Positions 1 through 11,240 of a stretch of 64,000 nt of DNA are shown here, piece by piece. The DNA is from Paraconiothyrium sp. Pb-2020 (lineage: Eukaryota; Ascomycota; Dothideomycetes; Pleosporales; Didymosphaeriaceae). The stretch spans positions 2,170,001 through 2,234,000 of the forward strand of contig JAJUBI010000002.1 of assembly GCA_022419385.1 (NCBI GenBank), written 5' to 3'. The notes beneath the pieces are model-generated. The model worked only from the letters and a program-made list of their open reading frames with translations. It did not search any database and was not told where the DNA came from. Each line of letters opens with the position of its first letter. Position 1 is the first letter of the stretch. Position numbers and translations under genes: made by a program.

Positions 1-2540
1 ATATTATATTGTTTTAATATCACTAGGAGGTTTTAATAAATCGAAAAATTTAGATCTAAAGGTTAAGTACTATTCCTAAGTATCTAATAACTAAGAAGGT
101 AACTAAAGAGGCCTATATAAGTAGACTAAACTAAAAAGGTATTTATATCTAGGTATAATACTTCTATATATACTAAGGTTTCTAATAATAGAGAGAGGTA
201 AAAACCTTAAGAATAGTTATTATAAGAAGTATTAGGGATAGTGTTAGAAAAGAATAGGTATTTATAGGTAGATTACGCCCACCTATATTACTTTATCTCT
301 CCTATACTATACTTATTCTATAATCTATCCTATAATCTATTCTATAATTTATTAATTATTAGAAGCAGCTACTATCTTATTATCTATAATATTATATCTA
401 ATTCTAGTATATTATAGTCCTTTATAGTAATATTACTTATAGTTCTAGGCCTACTAATATATTACCTTTATATTAAAATTAACTTAACTAACTATAACCT
501 ACTATAGGTAGAAATATACCCTACTATCTATAAAAAGTATAATAAATAAATATAAAGAAAGGCTAAGTAGTATTACTAGAGTATCTATTTAATAATAATA
601 TAGTTCTTAGATAATAGGGAGCTTAACTAAGTTAAGAGATAGTTAAAGAAGTAGAAAAATAAAATATAGGTATATATAGGTATAGTAGAGGTGCTTAATC
701 TATATAAGCTAGGGTAGATAGTAGTAAAATATAAAGAGGAGAACTTTATATACTACTTATTATACTTATAAAATATCTAGGTTATAAAAAGGTATTATAA
801 GGATAAAGAGTGGGTCTAGACCTAAATCTAGGCCCATAGTAATATATAGGAAATATATAATAATAGCGAACCTTTTTTATTTTATTTTATACCTTTTTTT
901 TACTATTATAGTACTAACTAACTAATAGTAAATTAAATACTAATATACCTTCTTACTAACCTTACCTAGTACTTTTTAATAGTAATCTAATTTTATCTAC
1001 AGACTACTCTTATCTCTAATACCTTTTACCTTTACCTACCTTTACTAATTCTTATTTACTCTTACCTACCTATACCTACTAATACCTTATAACTTAACTA
1101 ATATACTCTAGTACTCTTATACCTACTATATTATTATTACTAATTAATTACTTATATAATTACTTATACTAATTCTAGTAATAAAGCCTCTATATTATTA
1201 AGCTAACCTAGGTATAGTACTATAACTATATACTCTATTATCTACTCTATAAAAACTAGATTATCTATTATTTTATTTTTAATAAACTTTTAGAGTTTAC
1301 TTCCCTACTTCTTAGTAAACTCTATATTCTTTTTCTACTATACCTAACTAATATATCCTAATTAGTTAGTAATACCTTATGTAGTAATTATATACTTAAC
1401 TTACTAATAAAGTCTAAGAATATATTCTCTAAAACTATAAACTTTAGTATTTTTTTACTAAAAGAGAGGACCTTAGGTATAGAGATAAGTCTAAGATTAT
1501 ATATAAGACTTCTAAGCTACCTACGTTACGTTAGTATTAAATTTACTTTATTATAGGGGATAAAGTCTTTATCTATATAGACTATATTAATACCTTCGCC
1601 TTTAATTAGTTATTTATTTACTACTATCATAATAAAAATAAAATAAAATATTTACCTCTATTTAAATAATTATATACCTTTTCTACTTAATCATATACTA
1701 TAAGTTACTTCCTAATAGGCTACTATTAAAATACTTAAGTTATAAAGTAATATCTCTTTTTTATTCCTTATTACTTATCTTAATATTATAGTACCTATAT
1801 ATAAATACTAGCTTAGTATTAGCCTAAATAAGAAGTATATTATACTATTATAGTTTTCCCTAAAGGTATAGCTATAGCTTAGTTAGACCCTCTAGAAGAA
1901 CTTTATAGTAAGCCTTAGTATAGGTTAGCTTTAGTAACTTACACACCTTAGTAAGCCTATATTTTATAAAATATACCTTTTTTATCTCCTTTCTATCTTA
2001 TTATATATAGAATATAATAAAGAGTTATTTATAGATTTATATAGTCCTAGCTAGCTATTATATTACTATTAGGTAGTTATAGTTGTAACTTTACTCTAAA
2101 AAAAAAAGGTTAAAGAGTAGAGTAAGGAGAATAAGAAGTTTATTATAGAGGTAATAGGGGAGAAAAGAAGTATGCTTTAGATATAAGAGATTCTATATAG
2201 TATACTACTATAGGAAAATAAAAACCTTATATAGGTAATATACTAGGATAATAAGGTAGTGTTTCAATTGGGTTAGAGTTTAGATTTATATAGAAGCTTA
2301 TAGGTATTGGTGTGTTTATATAAAGGGCTAAGTAGGTAATAGTCGTAGAAATAATATTAGACTTAGTATTATATTAGCGGTGGAGCTAAATATATTATAA
2401 TATAAAGTTAACTAGTATCTAGCTATATATTAGCTTTTAGTAGAAGTCTAGCTCTAAATAAATAAAAAAAGGGGTAACTAGTAAGTTACCAAAGTAAATA
2501 AAATGCCGGCCCCTATATAATTAAATTACAAAGAATTATA
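1..2540. other. AT-rich degenerate sequence, no recognised gene
   Basis: This stretch is dominated by TA-rich words (cta, tag, ata) and has stops in every frame at short intervals. I could not identify a protein family. Fragments with a coding look occur near 600-860 on the plus strand, but nothing diagnostic could be read. A 115 bp part (1648-1762) recurs near 44304-44424. It is most likely old repeat DNA with the same RIP-type decay as the rest of the window. Confidence 0.5.
1648..1762 (+). repeat. Short dispersed repeat, copy 1
   Basis: This segment aligns end to end with 44304-44424 in the same orientation. Most differences are C/T or G/A, with a few small indels. Copy 2 is cut by retrotransposon F2-2, so the repeat may extend further. 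Its class is unknown. Confidence 0.55.
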
Positions 2541-2549
2541 ATCTACTAT

Positions 2550-3500
2550 ATTATTTGTATAAAAAGTTAATATCTCTAATCTCTAATAATATTCTTTATG
2601 ATATTAAATATATACTTAATATCTACCTCTATAATTAGTATAGCTAGTATATTCTTTATAACCTAAGCTAGTTATAGGTATATAGTCTCCTAGCCTCACT
2701 ACTACCCTAGTATATTAAATAAACTATTTACTTTTATATATACTATACTTAGGTAAGATTCTCCCTTTTTATATATATTACTAACCTTAGTCTTATTAAT
2801 AATAGAACCTTAGCTTATACTTAAAAAACTACTTATTATATCTATAAACTTCTAAAACTATTTATTACTATATAACTTCTATATAAAAGATACCAGTATA
2901 TAATTTATATACCTATAATTCTTATAGTAATCAAGATACGTAAAGAATTATTCTTAGTATATATATTTATAGTAGGCCTCCTATATCTTATCCTAAGTAT
3001 ATAGTTAGTACTATACTATAATAAAAAAATATAATAACTACCTTATATACTATTAGTTTCTATATAGGGTTAAGAATAGTTATATAATTATATAGTTAAA
3101 TAGATACCGCTACTCTTTATTAGTTTTAGAGTAGTATTTACTTAGCTTAGCTCTACCCTATTTAGCTATATTCTTTACTACTATAGGCCATTTTATATAT
3201 TCTATATTAAATAAGTTCTTATTATTTAACTTAACTACTATCTTATCTAGGAAGTTAAAAGGGAGTTATATATAATCTAAATATACTAAACTTAAGGTAT
3301 CTAGTTTTTACTAATAAAGTTAGTAGTATCTTTAAAACGTTTTAATATCTCTATAATTAGTTTAAGATAATACTACTCTGTATAAGAGAGTTTAAGTTAC
3401 TTTAGATTATAATAGTCTATCTCTTCTATATTACTATTACCTATAGTACAGCTAGGCTTTAGAAGTACCTTCTCTTTTAACTAGTTATTAATATATTTCT
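2550..3500 (-). pseudogene. hAT-superfamily transposase remnant
   Basis: Conceptual minus-strand translation gives fragments in several frames that resemble the catalytic half of fungal hAT transposases. Around 3113-3150 one reads KLSKYYSKTNKE after a WP-containing stretch (near 3186-3197). Around 3053-3081, after a frameshift, one reads TILNPIQKL, close to the family's ILDPTQKL block with Asp changed to Asn. Further on are short Tyr-rich stretches, and no convincing C-terminal dimerisation domain was found. The gene is broken by many stops and at least one frameshift. It lies about 260 bp from a hAT-type MITE (3757-4039), but the sequence does not show that this transposase mobilised it. Ends are approximate; identification rests on two short motifs. 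Confidence 0.45.
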
Positions 3501-3507
3501 ATAGTTT

Positions 3508-3530
3508 AATTATATATATATATATATATT
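3508..3530. repeat. (AT)n microsatellite
   Basis: A short uninterrupted AT dinucleotide run of about 20 bp within the 5' part of the hAT remnant. It has no other visible role. Confidence 0.8.
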
Positions 3531-3756
3531 AAATATTAAATTCTATCTTATTTTTATATTATAAATAATACAGAGGTATTACTTAAGAGATAGGTATTAC
3601 TATATAGTAATAAAATACTTATAGTATTATAGGGATATATTAATAGTAATATGTATAGCCTAGAGCTAGTAGTATATTAGTATATAATAAATAGCTATAA
3701 TAAAGTTATATATACCTTATAAAGAGATTTTAGAACTAATATATATAGCTTTATAT

Positions 3757-4039
3757 CAGTGTTGCGAATTTTTAGTAATAGTAATTACTAAATAGTATTA
3801 GTAATCAATTACTCAGTTACTAAACTATTTAGTAATTATCTCAGTTACTAATTACTATTACTATTACTATTTAGAAAAATAGTAATACTAAGTAATTACT
3901 CAGTTACTAATTACTATTACTATTACTATTTGAAAAAATCTCAGTTACTAATTACTATTACTATTACTATTTGGAAAAATAGTAATACTAATTACTCAGT
4001 TACTAATTATATAGTAATACTATTTTTTTCGCAACACTG
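3757..4039. mobile_element. hAT-type MITE with perfect TIRs and 8-bp TSD
   Basis: A 283 bp non-autonomous element. It begins CAGTGTTGCGAA and ends with the exact reverse complement TTCGCAACACTG. Both sides carry the same 8 bp, CTTTATAT (3749-3756 and 4040-4047). CAGNG termini with 8-bp duplications are the hallmark of hAT transposons. The interior has no coding capacity and is built from AGTAAT/ATTACT words, with three copies of a unit containing CAGTTACTAATTACTATTAC and ending in TTTGAAAAA-like runs. Almost the whole element can fold on itself. The termini keep CpG and CpA that RIP would have removed, so this copy is young or was too short to be hit. A second, decayed copy is at 43766-44201. 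Confidence 0.9.
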
Positions 4040-4302
4040 CTTTATATCTTAAATATAGTGCCTTTATAAAGTATCTCTATCTAAAAGCTTAGTAGATACT
4101 ATAAGCTTAAGATACTAGATAATATTCTATATAATAAGATTAATAATATAGGCTATATATAGAATTATATTCCTATTAGAACTCTAGTAAATATTCTTAT
4201 ATAGTAGCTTCTCTTATAGTATATAGGTAAGTATACTATTATTTCTAGTATTTTTATATATAATAGTAAGTAGTTATAATTTAGTACCTATATTAGTTAG
4301 TA
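4040..4302. other. Intergenic AT-rich sequence
   Basis: About 260 bp between the MITE and element H1 with no recognisable gene or repeat. It forms the left flank of the large nest. Confidence 0.6.
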
Positions 4303-4923
4303 TAAGAAAGTCTCGTAAACGTAGGTAGGTAGCCTTAGTAATAAGACTTTCTTGCTAGTAATAAAAGAACCTAGGCACCTTTATATACTAGGCTTAAATA
4401 GGAAGGTAATATATAATATATAAATATATCTTTATCTAAAAGATATAAATAGAAGTATAACTTATAACTAACTATAAGTTAAAAGGTCGATATCGTTTAC
4501 TAGGTATAAAACTAAAAAGTAGAGAAATAATGCCTATATATATAGATAGATCGGCTCCCCACTATTATCCTACTATTAGATCCCCCTAATTCCGATCTAC
4601 GAATCTCCTCAAACTATTACCTAGTAATTTCCTATCTAATAGTTATCCAGAGTCCTATCTCTAAAATTTCTCCTATCTCAGCTCTCCTCTATGGGTCTCC
4701 TCACGGGTCTCCTTAGAAAACACAAAAAGATAATATAAATAGACTAGATTTATATACTAACCTAATTCGGATATTCGGGACTAATCCGGATTAGGTAATA
4801 GTATATATATAAATTATTAGACTAGCTTATAAGCTAGTCTATTATAGGAAATATTAATTATTTTAGTTTTTATCTTTTTATAAGAAATCTTATAAGATCT
4901 TATAAGGATATTAAGAAGCTTAT
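4303..4923 (+). mobile_element. Element H1, left part (split by F1-1)
   Basis: First 621 bp of an unclassified non-autonomous element of about 780 bp. It matches, in reverse complement, the complete copy H2 (7656-8444). It starts TAAGAAAGTCTCG, with an inverted match (AGACTTTCTT) some 50 bp inside, and contains a GC-richer core and palindromes such as AGACTAGCTTATAAGCTAGT. It stops at CTTAT (4919-4923), the 5-bp duplication made by F1-1, and resumes at 43532. Outer flanks GTTAGTA (4296-4302) and ATTTATA (43692-43698) may be a decayed 7-bp duplication: two differences are RIP-type and one is a transversion. No clear terminal inverted repeats or coding sequence are seen. Superfamily unknown. 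Confidence 0.8.
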
Positions 4924-5419
4924 TGTTATAAGGGGGGTTCCACGTACCTAACCTAGGCCGGCCTTGCAGGTATTTAGTGATTAAGAGCGGATAGACAATA
5001 GAGGGTATAAGAATATTCTAACCTTACTATAAAAAGTAAGGCAATAATTATATAAGAAGACTAATAGATCTTATATAGAAGATATGCTTTAATTTTAACT
5101 ATAAAAGAATTAACTATAAAGAATAGAAAAGATACTAAAGTTTCTCTAGACTATATACTATTCTTTATTCTTCTTCTAATTTCTTAGCTTACTATACTCT
5201 CTAGAATTATACCTTTTTAGTAGGAGTATCTTAGTTAATTCTGCTAAGCTTAGTTACTTCTAGAATCTATCTTTCTTAGTAGGATTCTAGTTATATAACG
5301 CCTTAGCTAATTAGCCCTACTAACTAGCATCTATTCTCTAGTTAGTAATAAAGGTGTTACTAATATTCTATATATAATTATTCCCCCTTACTAAGTCTTA
5401 ATCTATTATAATTATAATA
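4924..5419 (-). repeat. F1-1 3' LTR
   Basis: 496 bp LTR in minus orientation. On the plus strand it runs from TGTTATAAGG to TTATAATA (ancestral TG...CA). It is followed at 5420 by TTATCCCCCCC, the complement of the polypurine tract, which marks it as the 3' LTR. It is recognisable throughout from its CCTAGGCCGGCC and AACGCCTTAGCTAATT words. Confidence 0.92.
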
Positions 5420-5544
5420 TTATCCCCCCCTTTAGGGTTATTATTCTAAGACTCTAGTATTATTCTATAACCTTTAGTAGTGTAGTTTTCTTAAGGTAGA
5501 ACTTCTATTTTATTATATTCTTTTTTTTTTTTACTTCCTAACTA

Positions 5545-6110
5545 TACCTAAGGTACTAAAACAATCCTTAACTAACTATTATTATACTTATACTAATAAG
5601 GTACATTCGTATAGCCTAGAGATATAAATAAATATAACTATTATATAAAGGAGAAAATGTCTAAGTATTTTATAAATACTATAACTAGGGAGTATACTAT
5701 ATATATTATAGTTTATATAAAATAGCCTCTAGGTTCCTAAAAAAAGTAGAAGTATATCTAGTCTAAAAAGTGCTAAAAGAGCTTACTCTTTTTTTTATAG
5801 AAGCTAAGGTTACTTACCTCTACCTTAAGATTACTTAGAGAAGAAGAGAAGTAATTCTTTATAGTATATAATACTTATATAGCTAATATAATAAAGAACT
5901 TAGAGAAGAAGGCCTTAAAAGTAAATTACTAATATTTTATTATTCTATTACTATCTTTACCTTTAACTAACTTAGGCTAGTTATAGGCTAATACTTCTTT
6001 TTTTAATTTTTCTACTCTTTACCTAGACTTAGAGTAACCTTCTTAGAGTATTACTCCCCTAGAATTAACTACTTAAATTATAGCTTAAAAGTTCTCTAGT
6101 ATCTTTTATA
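5545..6110 (+). pseudogene. Antisense reading frame of F1, decayed copy in F1-1
   Basis: Homologous to the opposite-strand reading frame best seen in F1-4 (53782-54375). This copy has extra stops and single-base indels (for example around 5640-5780), so no continuous frame remains. It lies between the pol chromodomain and the 3' LTR of F1-1. Its value is as an old homologue for comparison. Confidence 0.3.
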
Positions 6111-7655
6111 GTTTATAAGGTTTTCTTTTAGTTCTAAGTATTATACTGTTCTAGCTATTCTTTCTATTTAACTAGGTATTTTTACTAACTCTTAACTATT
6201 TATAGGTTCTTAATTTTTTAACCTTATACTTATTATCTTTAGCTCTAGCTAAGTCTTAATTAGAGTCTAGTAGTACTAGTTCTAGGAAGTTTTTATAAAA
6301 GGTAGTATATACTTTAGTACTATAGGTAAAAGCAATTTTTTATAACTAGTTCTTTAGTTTCTTATACTTTAAAGAGTTCTACTCTTAAGTAATCTAGTTT
6401 TTTACTTAGTTATTTTATTTTAAGGTTTTTTAGAATAGAAAAACTTTATTACTCTCTTTAAAGGTTAGTCCCTTAATCCTTTATTTATTTACATTTTTAG
6501 ATACTAAGAGGGCTTATAAGTAATTCTATTCTATAGATAAGGTATAGGTCCCTTATCCTTTAAGCTTTATTCTATATTTATAGAAATACTTTCTATATTC
6601 TTTAGATTTTAATAAGTAACTGGCTTATATCTATAGTTTATATAGTATAGGGAGTACCCTATTGTGTCTAACTTAGTACTATTATATGCTAATTATACTG
6701 TAGGTAAAGTTTAACCTAATTATCTTATTATTTATTAATATAGAATTGTAGATACTATTATCTAATTTATACATTCTATCTATCTATCTATTTATAGGTA
6801 GAAGCTTATTAATAGCTTTCTATTTATACCTAATGTAGCTATAAACGTATCTTAATATTTAGATAAAAGTTTATTCTAATTTATAATAAATTCTTTAGGT
6901 GGACTGTATTTTACAAACAGTATATTAACTTTATAAGTAAGTCTTCTACTATTATAGACTCTTCTATAGGCCTAAACTTTACTACCTTAGTAAGTTAATC
7001 TACTATTACTATAATAGTGTTATATATTTATCTAGTTCCTAGCTGTAGTAATTTAGAAGCTTTACTATAAAGTTATTATTACACTTTACTATAGCCTTTT
7101 AGCTACTAGTAGTAGTTATAGAAGTTATAAGGCTTATATCTCTTAGGCTTATTTTTATAATATACTAAATAGTTACTTATTTTCTTAGTAACTAGTTGTT
7201 TAAGTTTTAGAATAGTATATTTATTTATAATACAACGTATTATTTCTTTAATACCTAGATATTCTATTCCTTAACTTATATAGCTTTTCTAATTAAGATA
7301 GGTGTATATTAGTCTTTTACTAGTATTCTTTGTCTGTAATCTCTCTAGATTTTATTAAAACTATTTTTAAACAGATTATACTCCTCTCTTTATTTTTTAG
7401 AGAGCTGGAAGTAGTCTTAGAAATTATATACCTTAAGTTCTATATATTAGAAAGAGGCTGCTTACACTTCTATCTTTAATTAGTTATATTCTAATATTCT
7501 GTCTTTATATATTTATAATATAGTATTATAGAGGTTAGCCTTATTCTTTATTAGGTCTAATCTCCTGCTTAAGGCGTTAGCTGCGCTATTAAGGGTTCTA
7601 GGTTAATAGTAAATTATAAAATTAAAGTTTGCTAAGTACTCTACCTATTATACTT
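6090..7655 (-). pseudogene. F1-1 pol, integrase and chromodomain part
   Basis: Minus-strand remnant covering the integrase zinc-binding region and core and, at the low-coordinate end (about 6100-6260), the chromodomain, by alignment with F1-2 and F1-4. Stops occur every few codons, mostly TAG/TAA at former Gln or Trp codons, and several single-base gaps break the frame. Element H2 is inserted at 7656, in the RNase H to integrase linker. The segment continues at 8452-8551 and 15836-18684. Non-functional. Confidence 0.8.
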
Positions 7656-8444
7656 TATAAAATCTTTAATAAGATTATATAAGTTATATAAGTTTTAATT
7701 ATCTATTTAGTACTAGCTTCTATTACTAAGCTAATATTATAAATATTTATAACAACCTAAGATATAGTAATTCTATATTTTAGATCTAGGTTAATATATA
7801 TATTTAGCTTAATAATAAGCTTCTTAATATCCTTACAAGTTCTTATAAGATTTTATAAGATTTCTTATAAAAGATAAAAAACCAAAATAATTAATATTTC
7901 CTATAATAGACTAGCTTATAAGCTGGTCTAATAATTTATATATATACTATTACCTAATCCGGATTAGTCCGAATATCCGAATTAGGTTAGTATATAAATC
8001 TAGTCTTTTTTATATTATCTTTTTGTGTTTTCTGAGGAGACCCGTGAGGAGACCCATAGAGGAGAGCCGAGATAGGAGAAATTCTAGAGATAGGAGTTCG
8101 GATAACTATTAGATAGGAAATTACTAGGTAATAGTTTGAGGAGATCCGTAGATCGGAATTAGGGGGATCCGATAGTAGGAGATAGTGGGGAGCCGATCTA
8201 TCTATATATATAGGCGTTGTTTCTCTACTTTTCAGTTCTGTACCTAGCAAATGATATCGACCTTTTAACTTATAGTTAGTTATAAGTTATACTTCTATTT
8301 ATATCTTTTAGATAAAGATATATTTATATATTATATATTACCTTCCTATTTAAGCCTAGTATATAAAGGTGCCTAGGTCCTTTTATTACTAGCAAGAAAG
8401 TCTTATTACTAAGGCTACCTACCTACGTTTACGAGACTTTCTTA
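7656..8444 (-). mobile_element. Element H2, complete copy inserted in F1-1
   Basis: A 789 bp insertion bounded by 7-bp direct repeats TATACTT (7649-7655 and 8445-8451). The uninterrupted site is visible in F1-4 near 55927-55935. It is the reverse complement of H1 and defines the element's ends: TAAGAAAGTC... at one side and ...AGATTTTATA at the other. There are no obvious terminal inverted repeats. Inside are palindromes (CTAATCCGGATTAG near 7955-7968; AGACTAGCTTATAAGCTGGTC near 7908-7928) and a GC-richer purine-biased core (about 8030-8210) with repeated GAGGAGACCC units. A minus-strand open frame of 87 codons (7987-8250) lacks protein-like features. Possibilities include a MITE of an unusual superfamily or a SINE-like element; I cannot decide. 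Confidence 0.82.
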
Positions 8445-8451
8445 TATACTT

Positions 8452-8551
8452 ACCTCTAGTTTAGCTTCTTAGTTATTATAAAGCTAGTAAGGTTCTAGTA
8501 GTCTATTTACACCTCTATTTTATAGTATACTTCTATAAGTTATGCTTCCTA
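8452..8551 (-). pseudogene. F1-1 pol fragment (RNase H end)
   Basis: 100 bp of F1-1 pol between element H2 and F1-2. It matches 55932-56035 of F1-4. The last five bases, TCCTA (8547-8551), are the target site duplicated by F1-2, repeated at 15831-15835 where F1-1 resumes. Confidence 0.85.
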
Positions 8552-9046
8552 TGTTACGATCACGACAGATTAAGACCTAGTAAAGAGGAATAATTACACA
8601 CAGGATATCAGCAACACCTTTATTACTAACTAGAGGACGGACGCTAGCCGGCGGGGCTGATTAGCTAAGGTGTTACGTGACTAGGATCCCGCTAAGAGGG
8701 TAGGATTCTAGGAGTAAGCTAGCTTAGCAGGATTACTTAAGATGCTCCTGCTAAGGGGATATAATCCCCTAGAATATAGCAAAGTAAGGGATTATAAGGA
8801 CAACAAAGAATAGTATATAGTTTAGAGGGACTTTGGTATCTTTTATATTCTTTGTAGTTAATTCTTCTATAGTTGAAATTAAAGCATATCTTCTACATAA
8901 GATCTATTAGTCTTCTTATATAATTATTACCTTGCTTTCTATAGCAGGGTTAAGATATTCTTATATTCTTTATTGCCCATCCGCTCTTGATCACAGAATA
9001 CCCGTAAGGCAGGCATAGGTTAGGTATATAGAACCCCCTTATAATA
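8552..9046 (+). repeat. F1-2 5' LTR
   Basis: 495 bp, starting TGTTACGATCACGACAG and ending CTTATAATA (ancestral CTTATAACA). It aligns full length with 15336-15830; differences are C/T and G/A. The primer-binding region just after it reads CTTTAACTACCCTACG and does not resemble a tRNA 3' end that I recognise. Confidence 0.95.
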
Positions 9047-9085
9047 CTTTAACTACCCTACGTTTAAGATATTATAGCAACACCT

Positions 9086-11240
9086 ATAAGCTTAACTAGG
9101 TTAAGGGCCCTAATAGGAAGCACAGCTTCTGGGCTAGTAACTAATTTAGTAGCGCTACTAGCTGCTTAGGCAGCAGAAATATAGGAACTTTAGGCTATAG
9201 TAGAGGCATTAATAGTACCTTCTACCCTAACAGTTACGCCGGCTAAGATACAGTTTAAAGTACTAGAGCTGTATAACAGAGAAAAGGTAGACCTTAAGAC
9301 CTTTCTTACTAATATAGACCTATACTGCCGGTATAATTCTAATACCTTTAGCAATAACTATGCTAAGATACTGGCTGCTAGATTGCATATAAAGGGCAAA
9401 GCTGCTTAATAGATAAGACCCTTAATAGATAACTTCCTAGTATATAAGACTAGACCTAACAAATAGAAGAAAGAAACCACTAAGGTTTTTGGGTCCTAGA
9501 AAGAATTTAAGAAATAAATTAAAGTTATGTTTAGTAATATAGATAAGGAATAATAAGCGGAGAGGTTAATTTAGCGCCTTAAATAGAAAAGCTCAGCCAG
9601 CAAATACACGGCTAAATTCTATGAATTACAAGCCTAAATTGCGTAGGACAACGCCCCGCTATAAGTAGCCTTCTATAACAGGCTTAAGGAGACTGTAAAG
9701 GACAAGCTAGTATACTATAGAAAAGCTAAAAGTCTTAAAGACTTAATTAAATTGTTAGTTAAAGTGGACCGACGCCTGTATAAACAACACCTAGAAAAGA
9801 AAGAACTAGGGAAGCTAGTTATAGGATAAAAGGTAAACTTAAAAAAAACCTAATAAGGAGATAGGCGAGATAAGAATAGAGATGTTATTATAGGGGACAA
9901 AGCTTAAGAAAAGAAAGAGCAAACCCCGCAATAGAAGAAATAAGATAAAATCTAATAATAATGCTTTTAGAAAAAAGCCTATTTAGCCTGTAGTAAATAA
10001 GGGCACTTTAAGAAAGAGTGCCTAAAAAAGACAGTCTAAGGAAGAAGAGCCCAGATTATTAGGGTAGTAATAGCAACGCTACGCCCTAAAACACCTAAAT
10101 TAGGCGAAATTTAGGACGATAACATAATACTAGATACTAAGGTAGAATCTCTACGAATGGAGCTCGCAGATCCCTGTAAAGGGGTAGATAAAAACAGCTA
10201 TCTAGAGGTATTAGGTAGGACAGTAGTACACAGAGTAACTAAAAGAAAATACTAGGTCTATAGGGAACCTACACACTAAGCCTAGGATTGTTATAGAAAA
10301 ATCCAAATTATTAGACTAGATACATATTAGATGTACGAATAGGCAGTAGCCTAATAGAGAAAAATACATAACCTAACTTAGCAGCTTAAGATTAAGGACA
10401 ATTATATAAGGACTAAGTTTTAGCAATGCTATACAATAGATTGTACCTACTACTAAGACTAAAGGAACGTAGTACGGAAGAACCCTAGGAATAGAGAATA
10501 CTTCTAACTAAGTAAGAATAAGTGCTAAAGTAGGGAATGCCACGTCTATTAGTTTAATATATAGGAAAAGAACTATAGGCCCTTGTCTTAGGAAACGTGT
10601 TATATAAACAGTTGTCCTATTTATTAGGGGCAAAAGCATCTGACGGGAAGCTGGCTATAGGGCCTAGAATAATATAATAAAACCCTATAGTATAAGTGCG
10701 CAGACACGTGCCCTATAAGAAAAAATATAGACTATATAGAAACCTAGAAATAGATAGATTGCAGACGGTCAGAATGTCTAGGGCACCTTAGTAAGAAGGA
10801 ATCTGCAGTAGTAGACTACTTAGATCTAAACTATAAGTTTGTATTGCACTAGGAATGCATAATAATAGGTTGTAAAGACTATAAAGAAGAAGATAAGAAA
10901 TCCGAATATATCTAGATACTTACTGCAGAAAGGCGTTAGAGGAGGGCTATAGTAGAATACCCTTATAGCACCTCGGAAGCAAGGTTAAAAAACAGATACC
11001 TACAAAGGAAGGGGATACTATACAACCCCTTTAGAATAGTATTAAGATAACTTAGGACAGACTATTCTCTCTATAAACAATGCCACTGCAAAGGCATCTA
11101 TAATAAGATATAAGAGTGATTAAAAAACTAGAACGCTACTAGGTAGAGAGCTGAGCTAGTAAGAGCGTTCTAAAGGCTTATAGAGCAGAAGCTAATAGCA
11201 CTGTAAGACTACAAATAATAAAGTAAGTTATAATTAGAGG
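9086..11240 (+). pseudogene. gag: F1-2 gag with zinc knuckle and Cys-pair module
   Basis: Structural protein of the retrotransposon particle. The likely start is 9086, where ATA (from ATG) precedes codons for SLTRLRALIG. One frame then runs without indels to about 11240, near 718 codons, broken only by TAG/TAA stops. Retrotransposon gag core at about codons 50-250. A zinc-knuckle-like motif ends ACSKxGHFKKEC (9962-10021, codons about 293-312). Beyond it, still in frame, are six cysteine pairs at 10427/10442, 10523/10538, 10598/10613, 10697/10709, 10760/10775 and 10856/10871, all C-X4-C except the fourth (C-X3-C), with His near 10784 and 10847. Such an extension is not usual for Gag. pol starts in the -1 frame near 11210. 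Inactive. Confidence 0.85.

Noticed and set aside
2240..2400. Possible Tc1/mariner DDE motif (minus strand LNxNPIE near 2258-2275)
   Set aside because: The residues before it do not fit the SPDLNPIE block through RIP changes, and no upstream catalytic Asp is found at a suitable distance.
7987..8250. 87-codon open frame on the minus strand
   Set aside because: It lies inside the non-autonomous element H2. It has low-complexity composition (Ser/Ile/Pro/Tyr), no recognisable domain, and is not open in H1. It is open because the GC-richer core has fewer TA stops.
4303..8450. H1 and H2 as terminal inverted repeats of one 4 kb element
   Set aside because: H1 continues at 43532 after the F1-1 duplication, and H2 has its own 7-bp duplication inside F1-1. 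They are two separate copies.
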